A stretch of DNA of 64,000 bases from NCBI GenBank assembly GCA_010093605.1, contig MU004192.1, positions 571,774 through 635,773 of the forward strand, written 5' to 3'. The stretch is from Lophium mytilinum. Its lineage: Eukaryota; Ascomycota; Dothideomycetes; Mytilinidiales; Mytilinidiaceae. The notes beneath the pieces are model-generated. The model ran no database searches. It was given only the letters and a program-made list of their open reading frames with translations, and had not been told where the DNA came from. This document shows, in pieces, positions 1 through 11,200 of the stretch (positions are counted from its first letter, which is position 1; each line of letters opens with the position of its first letter). A program made the translations under genes and the position numbers.

Positions 1-1245
1 TGCTAAGTGTGCTTGACTTCTACGGCCCTAAAGGCAGCCTCCCCGCCGCGTGATATCATCAGCTGCCCGCGCGCTCGACGCTTCGCCGGGCAGCAAGCAA
101 GAAGCGCGGACGGCTCGCCATCCCCACAAAAACAACGTGGACGGACCCCCCCTCTCCCCCTTCTCCTCCCAAAGTAGTATCAAGGTTAAAGGCCCGGTCT
201 CAGGGTCCCCAGCACACGCCTAGCATGACTGTTCAACCCGCGGTCGAGCGTGCGAGCTACGGCCGACGGAAAAGACGTCAAACCACGGACCGCGTCCACG
301 GCTTCAGCGACTCCGCTGCCGAATGCCCTCATATGCCGTGGTGGCTGCAGCCTCGACGGGCGGTGGCAGTGGTTCTTTGTTTGGGCCGCACAAAAACTGG
401 GCTGCTGCAGACGCCGCCAAGTTTCACCGCACACCGAGTCCATTGCGGCTCTGGGCGACAGCATCAGAACGGGCACACAGTCACAGCGAGAACTCCGAGA
501 GGGAGAGTCTGATCTGCCTGGTGTTGCGCTCTGGAGCATGGGGTGACATCTTGATAATCGCTCAGGGCGGCAGATCATCGTCGCGAAGGCCTCTTCAGAG
601 AACCTACAGTGGCAAGCGTCGTTCACTCGAAACATGCAGAAAACTCAGATATGCAGGGCGCTCGCGTGCTGCTGCTGCGAGCCTATATGCTCCGCGAGTA
701 GATGCCTTGTTGACTATCAAGCATCCGACTAACGCGGGCTATCTTCAGCATGAAGCTTGAGCGACTCATGGGGTCTGGGTCACGTGCCGAACCATTGTTC
801 TCCGGCATCCGAAATTTTGAAGCTAGACAACTGCCGATAGCTACATGACGTCTGAAAGGCCTCCAGTATTTGGCTTGAACCTAGCGATCCGCAATAGAGT
901 TTGAAACTCAATGGATGTCTTACTCTAACACAAAGGTGCCAATCATTTCAGGCATCTTTCCGAAGCAGAGGTCGGCGAGTTCGGCGCTAGTGCAGCACTA
1001 CGCCGTTAGTCTAGATCTGGGCACACGATTTTATCGTACCATCCGGGGTAGATTGTTGCTGTAGTTAGGAGTACATCCGATAGGTAGGCGATGAAGATCA
1101 ACCTCTAGCTGTTTCTTGCTAGCTCCGATATCTCAACATCAAGCTTCACATCCGGTCTGAAACTTTATATGAGCCCATAGGGACTCCCAAAGCAGTGGTA
1201 AATGAGGATGTACAGCCTCTTGTGATCATTCTCGTCATCATCGCC
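1..1245. other. Non-coding stretch at window start
   Basis: Several overlapping frames are open on both strands between about 186 and 760, but their products are rich in Arg, Ser and Pro and show no domain, so they look like chance frames in GC-rich DNA. A pyrimidine-rich tract near 148-172 resembles a fungal promoter element, but no supported gene starts just after it. From 760 to 1245 I see nothing beyond the 3' flank of the next gene. Confidence 0.5.
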
Positions 1246-2219
1246 TCAGCAAATAGGCTTTCCCACACCATCCTCCTTCGGCTCATACGCCGGCAGACTC
1301 CCCATCTCCTGCCTCCACCGCTCCCTCCTCGTCTCCACCGTAAGCACCACAAACAAACTAGCCGCCAGCGCTCCATGAAAGCATGGGCTTCGCGATCCGC
1401 GCTCACAAGCTGCGGAACCACCTGCTGGAAGTCCAGGTACGCGAGCCTTGCATCCAATGACCGCGGATCCGCCTGTTCGCCCGTTGGACGTCCGGTAGGG
1501 TCCAGGCCCCACGCTGGCCGCTTTGCATAGATGATACTGCGCTGCTCCGCGAGTTGCTCGAGCGTGCGCCACGACTCGTCCGCGTAAAGGAACGCAAGGG
1601 GTATCTTGGTCGTCGAGCTGTCGCTGACGTTTCGGCGGCGGTGGTAGAGGCCGTAGCAGTCGCCGATATCACCAATTGAGCTCTGATCACCGTAGCTGAG
1701 GGACTTTTGCTCGCCTTTGCTCGTGAGAACTGCGACGCATCGTACGCCAGGGACATCGAGGTTCAGCTTTGGCTGGATTTCTGCGGTGCAGGCCGGGCTG
1801 TAGACGCCTGTAACAGGATGCCGCCGTGTCACGACTAGTATGTTGAACTCGTCGGTCGAAGTCGTGCTCGGGGTGGTGTTGAGGGCATAGTATGGTGCAC
1901 CTTGCGCCGGTCCGAGGGTTAGGCGTTCGGCGATAGGCTGGATGTGCGTGAGGGTGGCGCGGAAGAGGTTCAGTACAAGCATAGGATTCTCTACTGGTAT
2001 GGGCCCGGCATACTCGCCCGCTGCGATGGCATGGAAGTATTCAAGGTCGCGGTTCAGAGAAGGAGTGGCATACGTGTCGCGGGTGACCAGCGCGCGAGGG
2101 GTTGGTAGGGCAGAGTTGGGGACGTAAGGAGGCGGAACGGAATTAGCAGCGAACGCGCCGGTACGTTGAGGGGCGGTGCTTGTGGGCGTGATCGTGGTTT
2201 TTGACTTGCGGATGGGCAT
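1246..2219 (-). CDS. Hypothetical fungal protein with apparent one-base frameshift
   Basis: I do not recognise this family. The start chosen is the ATG at 2219 (MPIRKSK...), because the open frame upstream of it has untranslated-leader character. About 280 residues read well: a low-complexity Thr/Pro N-terminus, then a mixed alpha/beta-looking core. Near position 1370 the frame turns into Arg/Gly/Trp-rich nonsense. The neighbouring frame then supplies a sensible C-terminus: a hydrophobic stretch (ALAASLFVVL), a charged segment, and an end GKPIC at the TGA at 1246-1248. The span is one base short of a multiple of three, as expected if one base is missing in the GG near 1370. An unrecognised intron is the alternative. 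The hydrophobic tail suggests a possible C-terminal membrane anchor. Confidence 0.55.
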
Positions 2220-3482
2220 CTCGGAAATATGGAAGCCCCTTGGGGCACGTGTACTGTTTATAGACGCTGAATGAAAAGGGTGTGAAAGACAGGAGAGTTT
2301 TGCAGATGAAGCGTGTTGAATCAAGTTGCGAGTAATGGAAGAAGAGATTCGGGCAGACCAAGACTACGAGAAGTGAGGGGTGAGAACAGAAATCACACCA
2401 ATGACGGCCAGCTAGGACGACGAGGGTGAGTGCATACCACATGGCTAGGTCGATATCTTTCCATTGGCTGATTGCTTCTGGAGAACAAAAGCCCAAGGGC
2501 GCCTCGAGAGCTTGATGGCGCAGCACTCGAAGTGTGTACCGAGAACGTCCTTCTCAGCTGAAGCCCATTTTCAATGGTGGCTTTGGTGTTGAGTCTTGAT
2601 AGGGGAACTTGAAACGAGAAATTCAAGGTTAACAATTGGCGCTAAGGGCGTATGGGAATAGCGTCATGTAGAGAGCCAACTTCATGCCACACATGCAAGC
2701 CCTCCTCTCTACGATCATCAAGGAACTATGACCTCCCACGAACATTGTTGAAGTATTGGTTGCCCAGGATCAATGAGGGTAACTGTCAAGTTTGGGGCCA
2801 GCACCGAGAAATACAGCCTCATGGAACCACGGGCATTTTCAATGTTCGCGACTCATGCAAAAGGCTCAGAGAAGCCACTTTGAGACCCAGACAAACCCCA
2901 CGCAAGGCTGAGAAAGAGGCTTGCGAAACTTCGGTCTTATTGGTCTCAAATGCCCGATTCCGACAGCTTCGCGTGACCAGGATGTCGAGAGATACTTGCA
3001 GAAGTGTGCCTCGTATGGCTAACCACTCACAGGCGTCTGAGGACCCAGAACGACGCCAAAGATGCAATACAAGCGTTTAGAGGCGCATTGAATGTTGTTC
3101 TCGCCATTCACAAGAGACCACCGAGGCTCAGGGCTGAGCTTCATACTCAGCCCGACCAGTTCGCATCTATATCATAATGTCTCCTATTTCCCGCGCCTAG
3201 CAGCTCCAGCCTTACCCCTCCATGTATCGCGCTTTTTGATTCCCATACAGCAGTAATGTAGGCGAGGGAGGAGATTCCTATTAGTGCCGCTGGACCCGAT
3301 GGCTACCATGCCACTATAGATTACCCTCTTCGTGCCGCTACCGGACAGTAGATTTCCTAAAACCACTGGCACTATCCTCAAGCTTCTTTAAGCTGTGCGC
3401 ACGCTCTTACGAGTCGCCTCGGAGTGTTTTTCCTATTGTAATAGCTCAATAGCATGACCTAGAAAGCTGATTGTGTTTGCAG
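2220..3482. other. Intergenic region, possible unseen 5' exon of next gene
   Basis: Open frames on both strands (for example 2652-3080 plus, 2819-3067 minus) compete with each other and none shows a domain. The region must hold the first exon or exons of the glycine-rich gene, because that gene is entered through a clear acceptor (branch-like gctgat near 3466, acceptor AG at 3481-3482). I could not identify the matching phase-1 donor or the start codon. Confidence 0.4.
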
Positions 3483-6400
3483 CCGAATATGGCCGCCGAG
3501 GAGCTGATGGGCAGTCCGCAAGCGTACCGTCTAGTGGGATGCCTGGCGGGGACATACGAGTGAGACTTAGCTATGCTCCGGAAGAGCAGAACAGCGTCCA
3601 AGTCGGAGGGGAAGGCACCCTTAACGGTCTCAGATGGGAAGTAAGACGGGATCAAAACCTCTTTCTGAATGTCAAGGGAGGTGATGGCGGTAATGGGGGC
3701 CGAGGAGAGAATGGGCAGCAAGGCGGCCAAGGTTCAAGAGGACGTGATGCCACGAAGCACTGGGATGCAACGGTCAGTACTTTAGAAGCCTCAAGTCTAC
3801 GTAAGCGAACGCAATATTTGTAGCCCGGAGGACCAGGTGCGCCTGGGGGAAAGTATGCATACATCACCTTTCTAAACCACCCGATAGACTCTTACAGATT
3901 TGCAGTGGTGGTTACGGAACCGACGGCGCCAATGGCGCGGATGCCGGGAACATGTTTATAACTGTAGCAGAAGACGATCTCGACACTTTGTCTTCAGTAT
4001 TCTGGGAACTGAACGGCGGCAAGGGTGGCCTTAGTGGTACTCATGGGCAGCCCGGTGAGGTGGAATTGGCGGCCAAGGAGGCCTTGGAGGCAGATGGTAA
4101 GCTACTGAGCTTCTTCCACATCTGACACTAACATTCTTTGCAGGGATGAACGCAACGGCGACCATACAAGAACTATAACCCGAGAAAACGCTGCTTCCGG
4201 CTCTCAAGGCCCACCTGGGATGCTTCCTGCTACCTACCTCTCGGGCGGACAAAGTGGAAGGACGGGGTCTTCCCAAGTCAGGGTGATCAAGCGAGACTTA
4301 ACGGAGGCAACATGTCCCAAGCGATACATGCTAAAGGTTGTGAGCTTCGATGTAGTGGACGAGAACGAAGACACTATTAACGAACCTGGAGAGCACATCT
4401 ATATTCGAAATCTTATCGTCGAAAACTTTGGTACAGTTTACCCTCTATACCGTCACGAGCTTCAAACGCTAAAAGTCGTGCAGGTGGAATGCCCTCGCCG
4501 AAATACAACCCTATCAAGATTGCTGTTCATGGGTCGGATTGGCTTGAGCCCGTAACAGCCACGTTCCTGCCCGAAGAAATTCAAGTGGGAGCACGCGTGA
4601 AGGTTCCGGGAGAAATCAAGGCTCTGATCAAGAACGAAACGGCCAAGAGAGCACCCAGCTCGGATCTTTTCATAAATCACGAGGTTTCTCTAATCGCGTC
4701 ATTTGAACGTTTGGAAAGAGCTCTGCCTGAATTCCATGTAGGAGGCGGAGCTCCCATTCAAATCCAGTATCCGCTTCAATTGTCACCTCCAAGACATCTT
4801 GACTGCGTGGCAAAGGGAGATAACGTCAGGTTCTTATGGACAGTGAGTAGGGTTATATGCTCAATCATGCCTATACTGACAAGTGATCTAGCTGAAAAAT
4901 ATCTCCACAAAGCCATATGGAGTCCAGACACAACATGGACGCTACGCAGCTACACGGCTGACTGATCCTGATAGCGTCTTCAACCTGAAATATGCTAGCG
5001 GAGAGAGTTCTGCAGACGATGTGATCGATGAGCTTCTTCCCGGCGCAGAGGTCCCCATTGACCAGGACTTGATGGTTTCCAGCTCCGCTATGGAGTACAG
5101 CGACAGTGTCCTCACGCTCGATCTAATGCTCTCCGACCCCTCGAAGGTTCAGAAAGGCACGCCATCGGTTCTTTCAGCCCGATCAGTGATGACACATTTT
5201 TTCAAAATGCAGATCTCCGGCAAATACCAATACAATCCCAGATCAAGGTGCTTGCTGGTGGTCAACTCTGGAACGCCCAATAAGGCCATCCACCAGATCA
5301 TCAAGTTCATTCGGACAGGGCTCCAACTCGAAGTGGATATATACAACATCAGCTTGACTGGATCTTTCACCGACCCGGAGACCAGTACTGATGTGCTTAG
5401 CCGATACGAGGGCAAGAGCATCATCGTCTACGGAAGTTCTCTCCCATATTTCCGTGCGGGTAATAGAAATCCATGGGATTTTATGGATGCCTGGGAAGTG
5501 TGCCGGCTTGCAAAGGCCGGGACAAACTTCCTCTTTGCGAGTGCTGCAGACTCCAACAGCCTTCACCAGTGGGGCTCAGTATTGGCCTTCCCAACTTTAA
5601 GCACCGCTATGCCATCAAACATCAATGCTGAAAATCTTGCAAGCTTGCTCGAAAATCTCAAACTTGGCAAACTGGCTCCGGACAATGCGCATACATACCA
5701 TAAATTCACGGTGAAGATGAATCCGGCCTTTGGCTGTTTCAGCAATCTAGAGAGTACTTTGCTGAAGAACTCGCACGCTGCTGCAAATAAACTCAACAAA
5801 ACGTATCCGCTTCGTAGATTCGTGGCTAGACCGGATCTTATAACTGATAAGAGAAAGTCTTCCGGGTCTGTCATCGTCTCAGAAGGGTTGTCGAAATCCG
5901 CCAACATCCTAGTGTCAAAACTTCCACATCCTGAGCTTGAGTGGATTACAGAGTATCACATGTATACAGTTGTTTCGTGTTTACCGTTCAGCGATCAAGC
6001 ACGCATTTTCTGGAACCTTGTCGGCCAGTGGGACAAGCAAGGGCTCCCATCCACGACAGTCTACAATGGACTTCCGCATCTTCTGGAATCCAGGCCTATC
6101 GACCATCCGGTGTATGCCATTAACGAAAGGGTATGACAACCTTCCGAGCTCAATTCAACCTATTGCCACGCAAAAGCTAATGTTTCAATCTTAGGTTTTC
6201 ACCGCGATCTGCATGTCGATCGAATCCAAGATTAGCACAGAAATCACCAGATACTGTGACAAACCGTCATGGCCTTCTCCAATATCCGCCACCGAAGTGC
6301 TGGCCCATCTCCCACATCTCTCTCAACTCTTCTCAACAACGCCTCTATCTACCCTTCTATCCTCGACCGACCGCTCTGAGTTTCTCGTTAGCACGCTAGG

Positions 6401-7181
6401 TACGATATCCGGAGCACTCCAGCCCATCGGCTTCAGTCAGGGCTGGAACAACATCTTCGGCATCAAGATTCGCAAAAAGCAGGTCCGATCCCAAGCCACC
6501 CAATCGATGAATCTTGCCCTCAGCCGCGTCTTCGCCCCTGCCGCCCTCTCCGCCATCCAGAAATCGATCCAGGCAGCAGCCAAACGCACGAAGCAGGCTA
6601 TCAAGAAGTCCAAGCAACCAGACAACAGCCTCAACCTGGTCTTACGCTCAAAGTTCGACGCCTTCACCAACACGACTGGTGCGGTGCCAGACGACTTGAC
6701 AGAGGGCACGCCAGCGAACTACACGCTCTCGAAGGGCTGGTCGAGGGACGAATTGCTGGCGCATCGGCAGACTCATGCTGGACGGCTTAACAAGATAGTT
6801 GCGGACGCGGCACACAGCAAGAGCGTTATTGCTGAGCATCTCAATCCCGAGGATGAAGATGAGGATGAAGGCGACGTTTGGCGTACTGATGTGGTAACTC
6901 CGACTCAGACAGGAGCCGCATACCATGAGAAGGCCCAGCAGGCGTTCGTGGAACAGGCTATAGCGCAGTCCTCTACCATGCTATCGCCAACGTCGCCAGT
7001 GGAGATGCCGACCCCTTCCTTCAGCCCAGTCTCTCCGGCGACGCCAGCTGAGATGCCGAGCTATGGCCCAGATAAGATCAGCACCGTCGTCACTGTTGCG
7101 CCTGCTGAGCTTCCGGCTGCGCAGAACGAGAAGCTTGCCGCGCTGCCTGTGGTGATGGCTGTGGAGCTTCAAGCAGACTGA
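3483..7181 (+). CDS. Large glycine-rich, collagen-like fungal protein (DUF7932-like), 5' end missing, frame break
   Basis: Exons: (3483)-3772, 3824-3852, 3906-4096, 4144-4430, 4484-4842, 4892-6130, 6195-7181; all introns are about 47-64 bp with GT-AG ends and matching phases. The first ~150 residues are Gly-X-Gly/GxxG repeats (GGDGGNGGRGENGQQGGQG; PGGPGAPGGNGGYGTDG across two introns), resembling a collagen-type segment. A beta-rich region and a ~400-residue mixed domain follow, then an Ala/Pro/Ser-rich acidic tail (EDEDEDEGD). This layout recalls fungal DUF7932 proteins (from memory, unverified). In exon 3 the Gly-rich frame resumes only if one base is added at about 4051-4062; total exon length is likewise one base short. 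So the gene is either mutated or carries a sequence error. No signal peptide can be judged because the N-terminus is missing. About 1,127 codons are visible. Confidence 0.65.
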
Positions 7182-8296
7182 TATAACTGGTCCGAGCGGT
7201 TCAAATGCAGAGTCTAGGGTGGGAGACCAAGTCCGTATCCTCAAATATATGGATTTTTGTACTTATGCCTACCCTTTTATGTTTCATACTCAGCTTACGC
7301 GTTTTCCCTTTCTCGAGTTGCAACAGGTCAGCATCTTGACAAGCAGCACATCCTGCCATATGACGTTCCATTCGTTCTGAATCGACTTTGAGCATGTAGC
7401 TTGATTTCGTAGCCAATCAAACTCGGAAATTCTGGGTTCGAGAACAACTCGAAGCACCCCCGCTACCGTTTACACCTTGATCTTGTATTCTAGAGCATGC
7501 CGGAGGTAGCTCAATAGGCTAAGTTAGTATACAGAATAATAAGTGCACTCAATACAACTACACTGTAGTGGAATTTAGATCTAAATACTTAAGGAAAAGT
7601 GCACTGGTCTCATTTACGACGTGTTGCACTTTCCATCCTATTCTTAAGATTTAGGGTAAGCTTGAGATGGCTTGACGGGGTATCACGGTGTGCAATATAG
7701 CGATAGACTTGGTGTAATCTACACTGCGGCGGAATTTAGTTATTCAGAACCGAGTGAAAGTGCACTGCTCCGATTTATGAGCTGCTAATCTTTACATTTT
7801 TCTCCTAAGTTTTAAGATATGCTAGAGGTCGCGTAATAGTGTATCAGGGTGTACAGAACGCAATGTCCACTGGGCTAACTTACAATATAAAATCTATTAC
7901 ATCCGATCTTAAACCTTTATATTATGCTAGAGTCCTTCTAACAGTACCATTACACCCGCAAACCATTCACGCAAATCACCTAATCACCGAGCACAGAACT
8001 TATAAAATATAATTTTCATTGAGTGCGCTATGCAAGCCACCTCAATGGAGCAACAAGCCTATCAAAACTGCATCCCGCAGTGGCCAATTCCTAAACACCA
8101 TGCCAAAGGAAAAGGAGAAACAGAGACCCAAGAACCAGAAAAAGTAACCACGCCTAGTACACCATTTTGTACAATTCAAGACCCCACCGAGCCCAGCTAA
8201 CCGCCTCATAATGTAACGAACGCCATAACAATTCGTCCTCTCAATCGCTTCATAATGCCCCGAAAACGCCAGTCCCAAGTCATACTATTGGTACCC
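7182..8296. other. 1.1-kb intergenic, AT-rich, with degenerate repeats
   Basis: This lies between the 3' end of the glycine-rich gene (plus) and the 3' end of the INCENP gene (minus), so it is a convergent spacer. No credible gene is present. The central part is AT-rich and contains the degenerate tandem repeat annotated separately. Confidence 0.6.
7480..7960. repeat. Degenerate tandem repeat, unit about 161 bp
   Basis: TACACTG(T/C)(A/G)G(T/C)GGAATTTAG occurs at 7559 and again at 7720, 161 bp apart, followed in both copies by AAAGTGCACTG, a TCTTAAGATTT/TTTTAAGATAT block and a TATCA(C/G)GGTGT block. Partial copies of the same end block precede (near 7500, AGAGCATGCCGGAGGTAG) and follow (near 7925, TATGCTAGAG). 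Copies are roughly 60-70 percent alike by eye. It may be a relic of a transposon or satellite; no coding remnant or terminal repeats are visible. Confidence 0.6.
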
Positions 8297-11200
8297 TCAG
8301 TTGCGTTTGTTCAAAGTAGGAGCCGGCGATGGGTGGTAAGTCCAGTGCCCGTCCCGGAAAAGCCTCTCTCGGGCCTCCCTGTCCCGCTTCTTCTCGGATG
8401 TGGTGATCTCGTCGTTCGTCCAGCGCGCGCTGCTGGTGCGCTTCCTGAACTTCTCGTGCCTCTCCGGGTGGTCCTTGAAGATCTTCTCCATGTTCAAGGG
8501 CTGGATAGGCCCGAAGATCGTCTCCGGATCGATAAGCTGCTGGGCTTTCAGGAGTTCCTGAAGCTGGGGGGTGTTGGCCCAGTCCGGCCTCACGAAGCCG
8601 TTGTCATCGTCATCGTCTTCGGAGTCGGTGAAGCAGTCCGGAAGCTCGATCTCGTTACCCGGGTTGAAAGAGCTTGGGGAAGACTTGGTCGTGCTTGGTG
8701 CCGGTGCGAGCATGCCACGAACAGGCGTCTTGTAGTTCTGTCCATAGTGGTTGGTGTTCGCAGGTGGATTCGGAGCCTCAGCGAAGGGAATCTTGCCGTT
8801 TGCAAACCTCGCCATCTCGCCTGTCTGGCTCGATTTCATCTGCTGCTGGGAATAGGCATGGCCAGTGGCAGTCTTAAGCATTGTGGAAGTTTGTTGGGGC
8901 GCCTGCATGTAGCCGCTGGGGAACCTGTTGGCTGCATCCTTGCGCATGTTCGAGTGTCGAATCGGAGGCGCTTTCACCGATGGCATTTGCTGCTCGTACT
9001 CGTCTTCTTCGTCAACCGTCTTGCGGCGCTTGCCGTCCTGCTGCTGATATGATGGTCCAGCGCGCTGTATCGCTGGTCGTTGGACGGGCTCATCATCTTC
9101 GGGCCGGAAGATCCGCTTCGGTGGTTTCGCTGGGTTGATCGGAGGGACTGGACGGCTTTGATCCTGAATGGTTTGCATTCGGGAAACGGACTTTGCAGCA
9201 CCAAGATCTGCCCGAGGGTGAGGCTGAGCTTGTGCTTTCTCCTGCTGCAGAGCATTGGTCTGGATTGTTAGCAGCTGAGCGTATGTAGAGTGGTGATTAG
9301 AACCTACCAAGTTGTTTGGGCCAGGTCTGCTCGCAGGACGAGCTGCCTGCTGGCGCTCCGCCTGCTGGCGCTCCGCCTGCTGGCGTTCTGCTTGTTGGCG
9401 CTCCTGCCTTTCTAGCCTCTCTTGGTGCTTTTGCTTCGCTTCCGCAATAGCCTTCAGCGTTGCCTTCGTCCGCTCTTGATCCGCCAGCCTCGCAGCCTTT
9501 TGTTCCGTGAGTTCCTTCTCAGCTCGCTCCTTCTCGTCCGCTGCGGCCTTCTGGGCAGCCCTCGCTTTCTTGAAGACCAATTCGCGTTGTTCAGCGGCTT
9601 TTCGCTCTTTCTCGATTTTCTCGTCCTCGGCCTTTTGAGCTCGTTTCTGCTCCAATTCTCGGCGCTTTTGCTCCTTTTCTGCAGCCTTCCGCTCTTCCTC
9701 CTTCTTTTTGTTGGCTGCAGCCATCAAAGCACGATTCATTCGGGGAGGTGGATGACTGGATGATGCAGAGCGGTTGAGGGTCTCTGCACTTGCCTTGTTT
9801 GCAATCTCTGGCTGCTTCGGCTGAGCTTGCGCAGCCTGGGCTGCAGGCTGTCCGAACCGACTTCCAGTCAGATTGACTCGGATGACTGGTGGCTTAGCCT
9901 TCGGGAGCGTGTCTTTGCTTGCTGCCTTAAGTAAACGTTTTGGCTCCCTTAGTTTCTGACCTCCAGTGGGCAGATTGCTCTTTGGGGCTGCTGGCGGAGG
10001 CATCCTATGGGAGGAAGTGGGCCTCTCGTCTTCAGCAGCAGTTCCGTCGACTTTGCCTGCAGTTCCAGGCCTAGGCAATGCTGGCTGAGGCTCCTTCGCG
10101 GTCGCCTTGGCCTTCTGGAACTGAGTAGCCGCTTTCTGGCGTTCCTTCTCCCGGATCTTCTCGAGACTTTCGTCAGCTCGCTGCTTGTCCATGGCTTCTC
10201 GCGTCTCCTGTTCTTTCCGCTTCTCTTCACGCTCGGTCGAGCTTCTGGTCCTCCGGCCTTCGTCCTTGCTATCTCTAGAAACGGGTCGATCGTCTAGCTG
10301 ACCAGGCTGTGTTCGTTTCTTCGGGCTGAAAATGCTCTCGAATGAGGCTTTAGGAGCAAGCTGACGTTGGGGGCTTTGATTTAACGCGTCCAGCTTCGCC
10401 TGAGCGCTGGCTGCACTCGATCCAATGAACTTCTCCTTTGCCGCTCTGATTGCAGCGTAGAGCTTCGATTTGGAAGCACTGACGGGTCCATCCGGGAATT
10501 TCTTCCCCGTTGGAGAACCGGGAGGAGTATTTGTCTCGAGGACCGTTGAGAGGTCGACCGGGTTTGAGACCGTGATAGCCTTCTCGAGTCCCAGTGCGTT
10601 TCCAGCACTGGGCTTGTTGGGAGAAGAGATGGAGGATGCGGAGGCTGATTTATTGTGACCAAACATACCGAAGACCTTGTGTGGGGACTTGGTAGGAGAC
10701 TTGATGTCGTCGTAGGTGAGTCCACTCTTCCTCTTGACTTCTCCATATCGCTGTTCAACTACGTCAGCAGAATGACTTTTGAAAAGTTGGGGCCTGGCTT
10801 CTTGATCAATTTCACTAACAGGTAGAATAGGCGCAAGCTTTTCTTTGAAAAGTTGCGACTTAGACTTCCTGGCAGGTTCCTTGACCGGAAGGATAGGCGC
10901 AATCCAGTCTTCGTCGTCGTCCGTGGCATCACCCATGTCAATGTCGCGGGTAGCTGTCGTGGTTTCCGGGGCATGTGGGACAACCGCTTTCGGCTTTTCG
11001 GTTTCCTCAGATGGAAGTTGCGGATAAGCAGGCTGGGAAGACGGGTTAGTCTGAGAAGCAGACTTCGAAGAGTCTCGCTCCTTCGACTGTCCCAGCATAT
11101 TGATACGATCATGCAGGCGTTGAGTGGATGTCTTGTTGTGAATCTTGGTGGTTTCGGATTGGAAGCGTGGGAGATCTGGTCTCTGAATGACATCGACGTC

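Noticed and set aside
186-760. Overlapping ORFs on both strands at the window start
   Set aside because: Four frames compete over the same bases, all with biased Arg/Ser composition and no motif or splice support.
2652-3176. Possible gene upstream of the Gly-rich gene (142-codon plus-strand ORF, and another plus-strand frame open from about 2976 to 3176)
   Set aside because: The frames exclude each other and neither shows a domain. The second has two stops upstream of its better part. A relic is possible but not supported.
9422-9763. 113-codon Leu-rich ORF on the plus strand, looking like a membrane protein
   Set aside because: It is the antisense shadow of the Glu/Lys/Arg-rich INCENP helix, whose codons read as Leu/Phe/Ser on the other strand.
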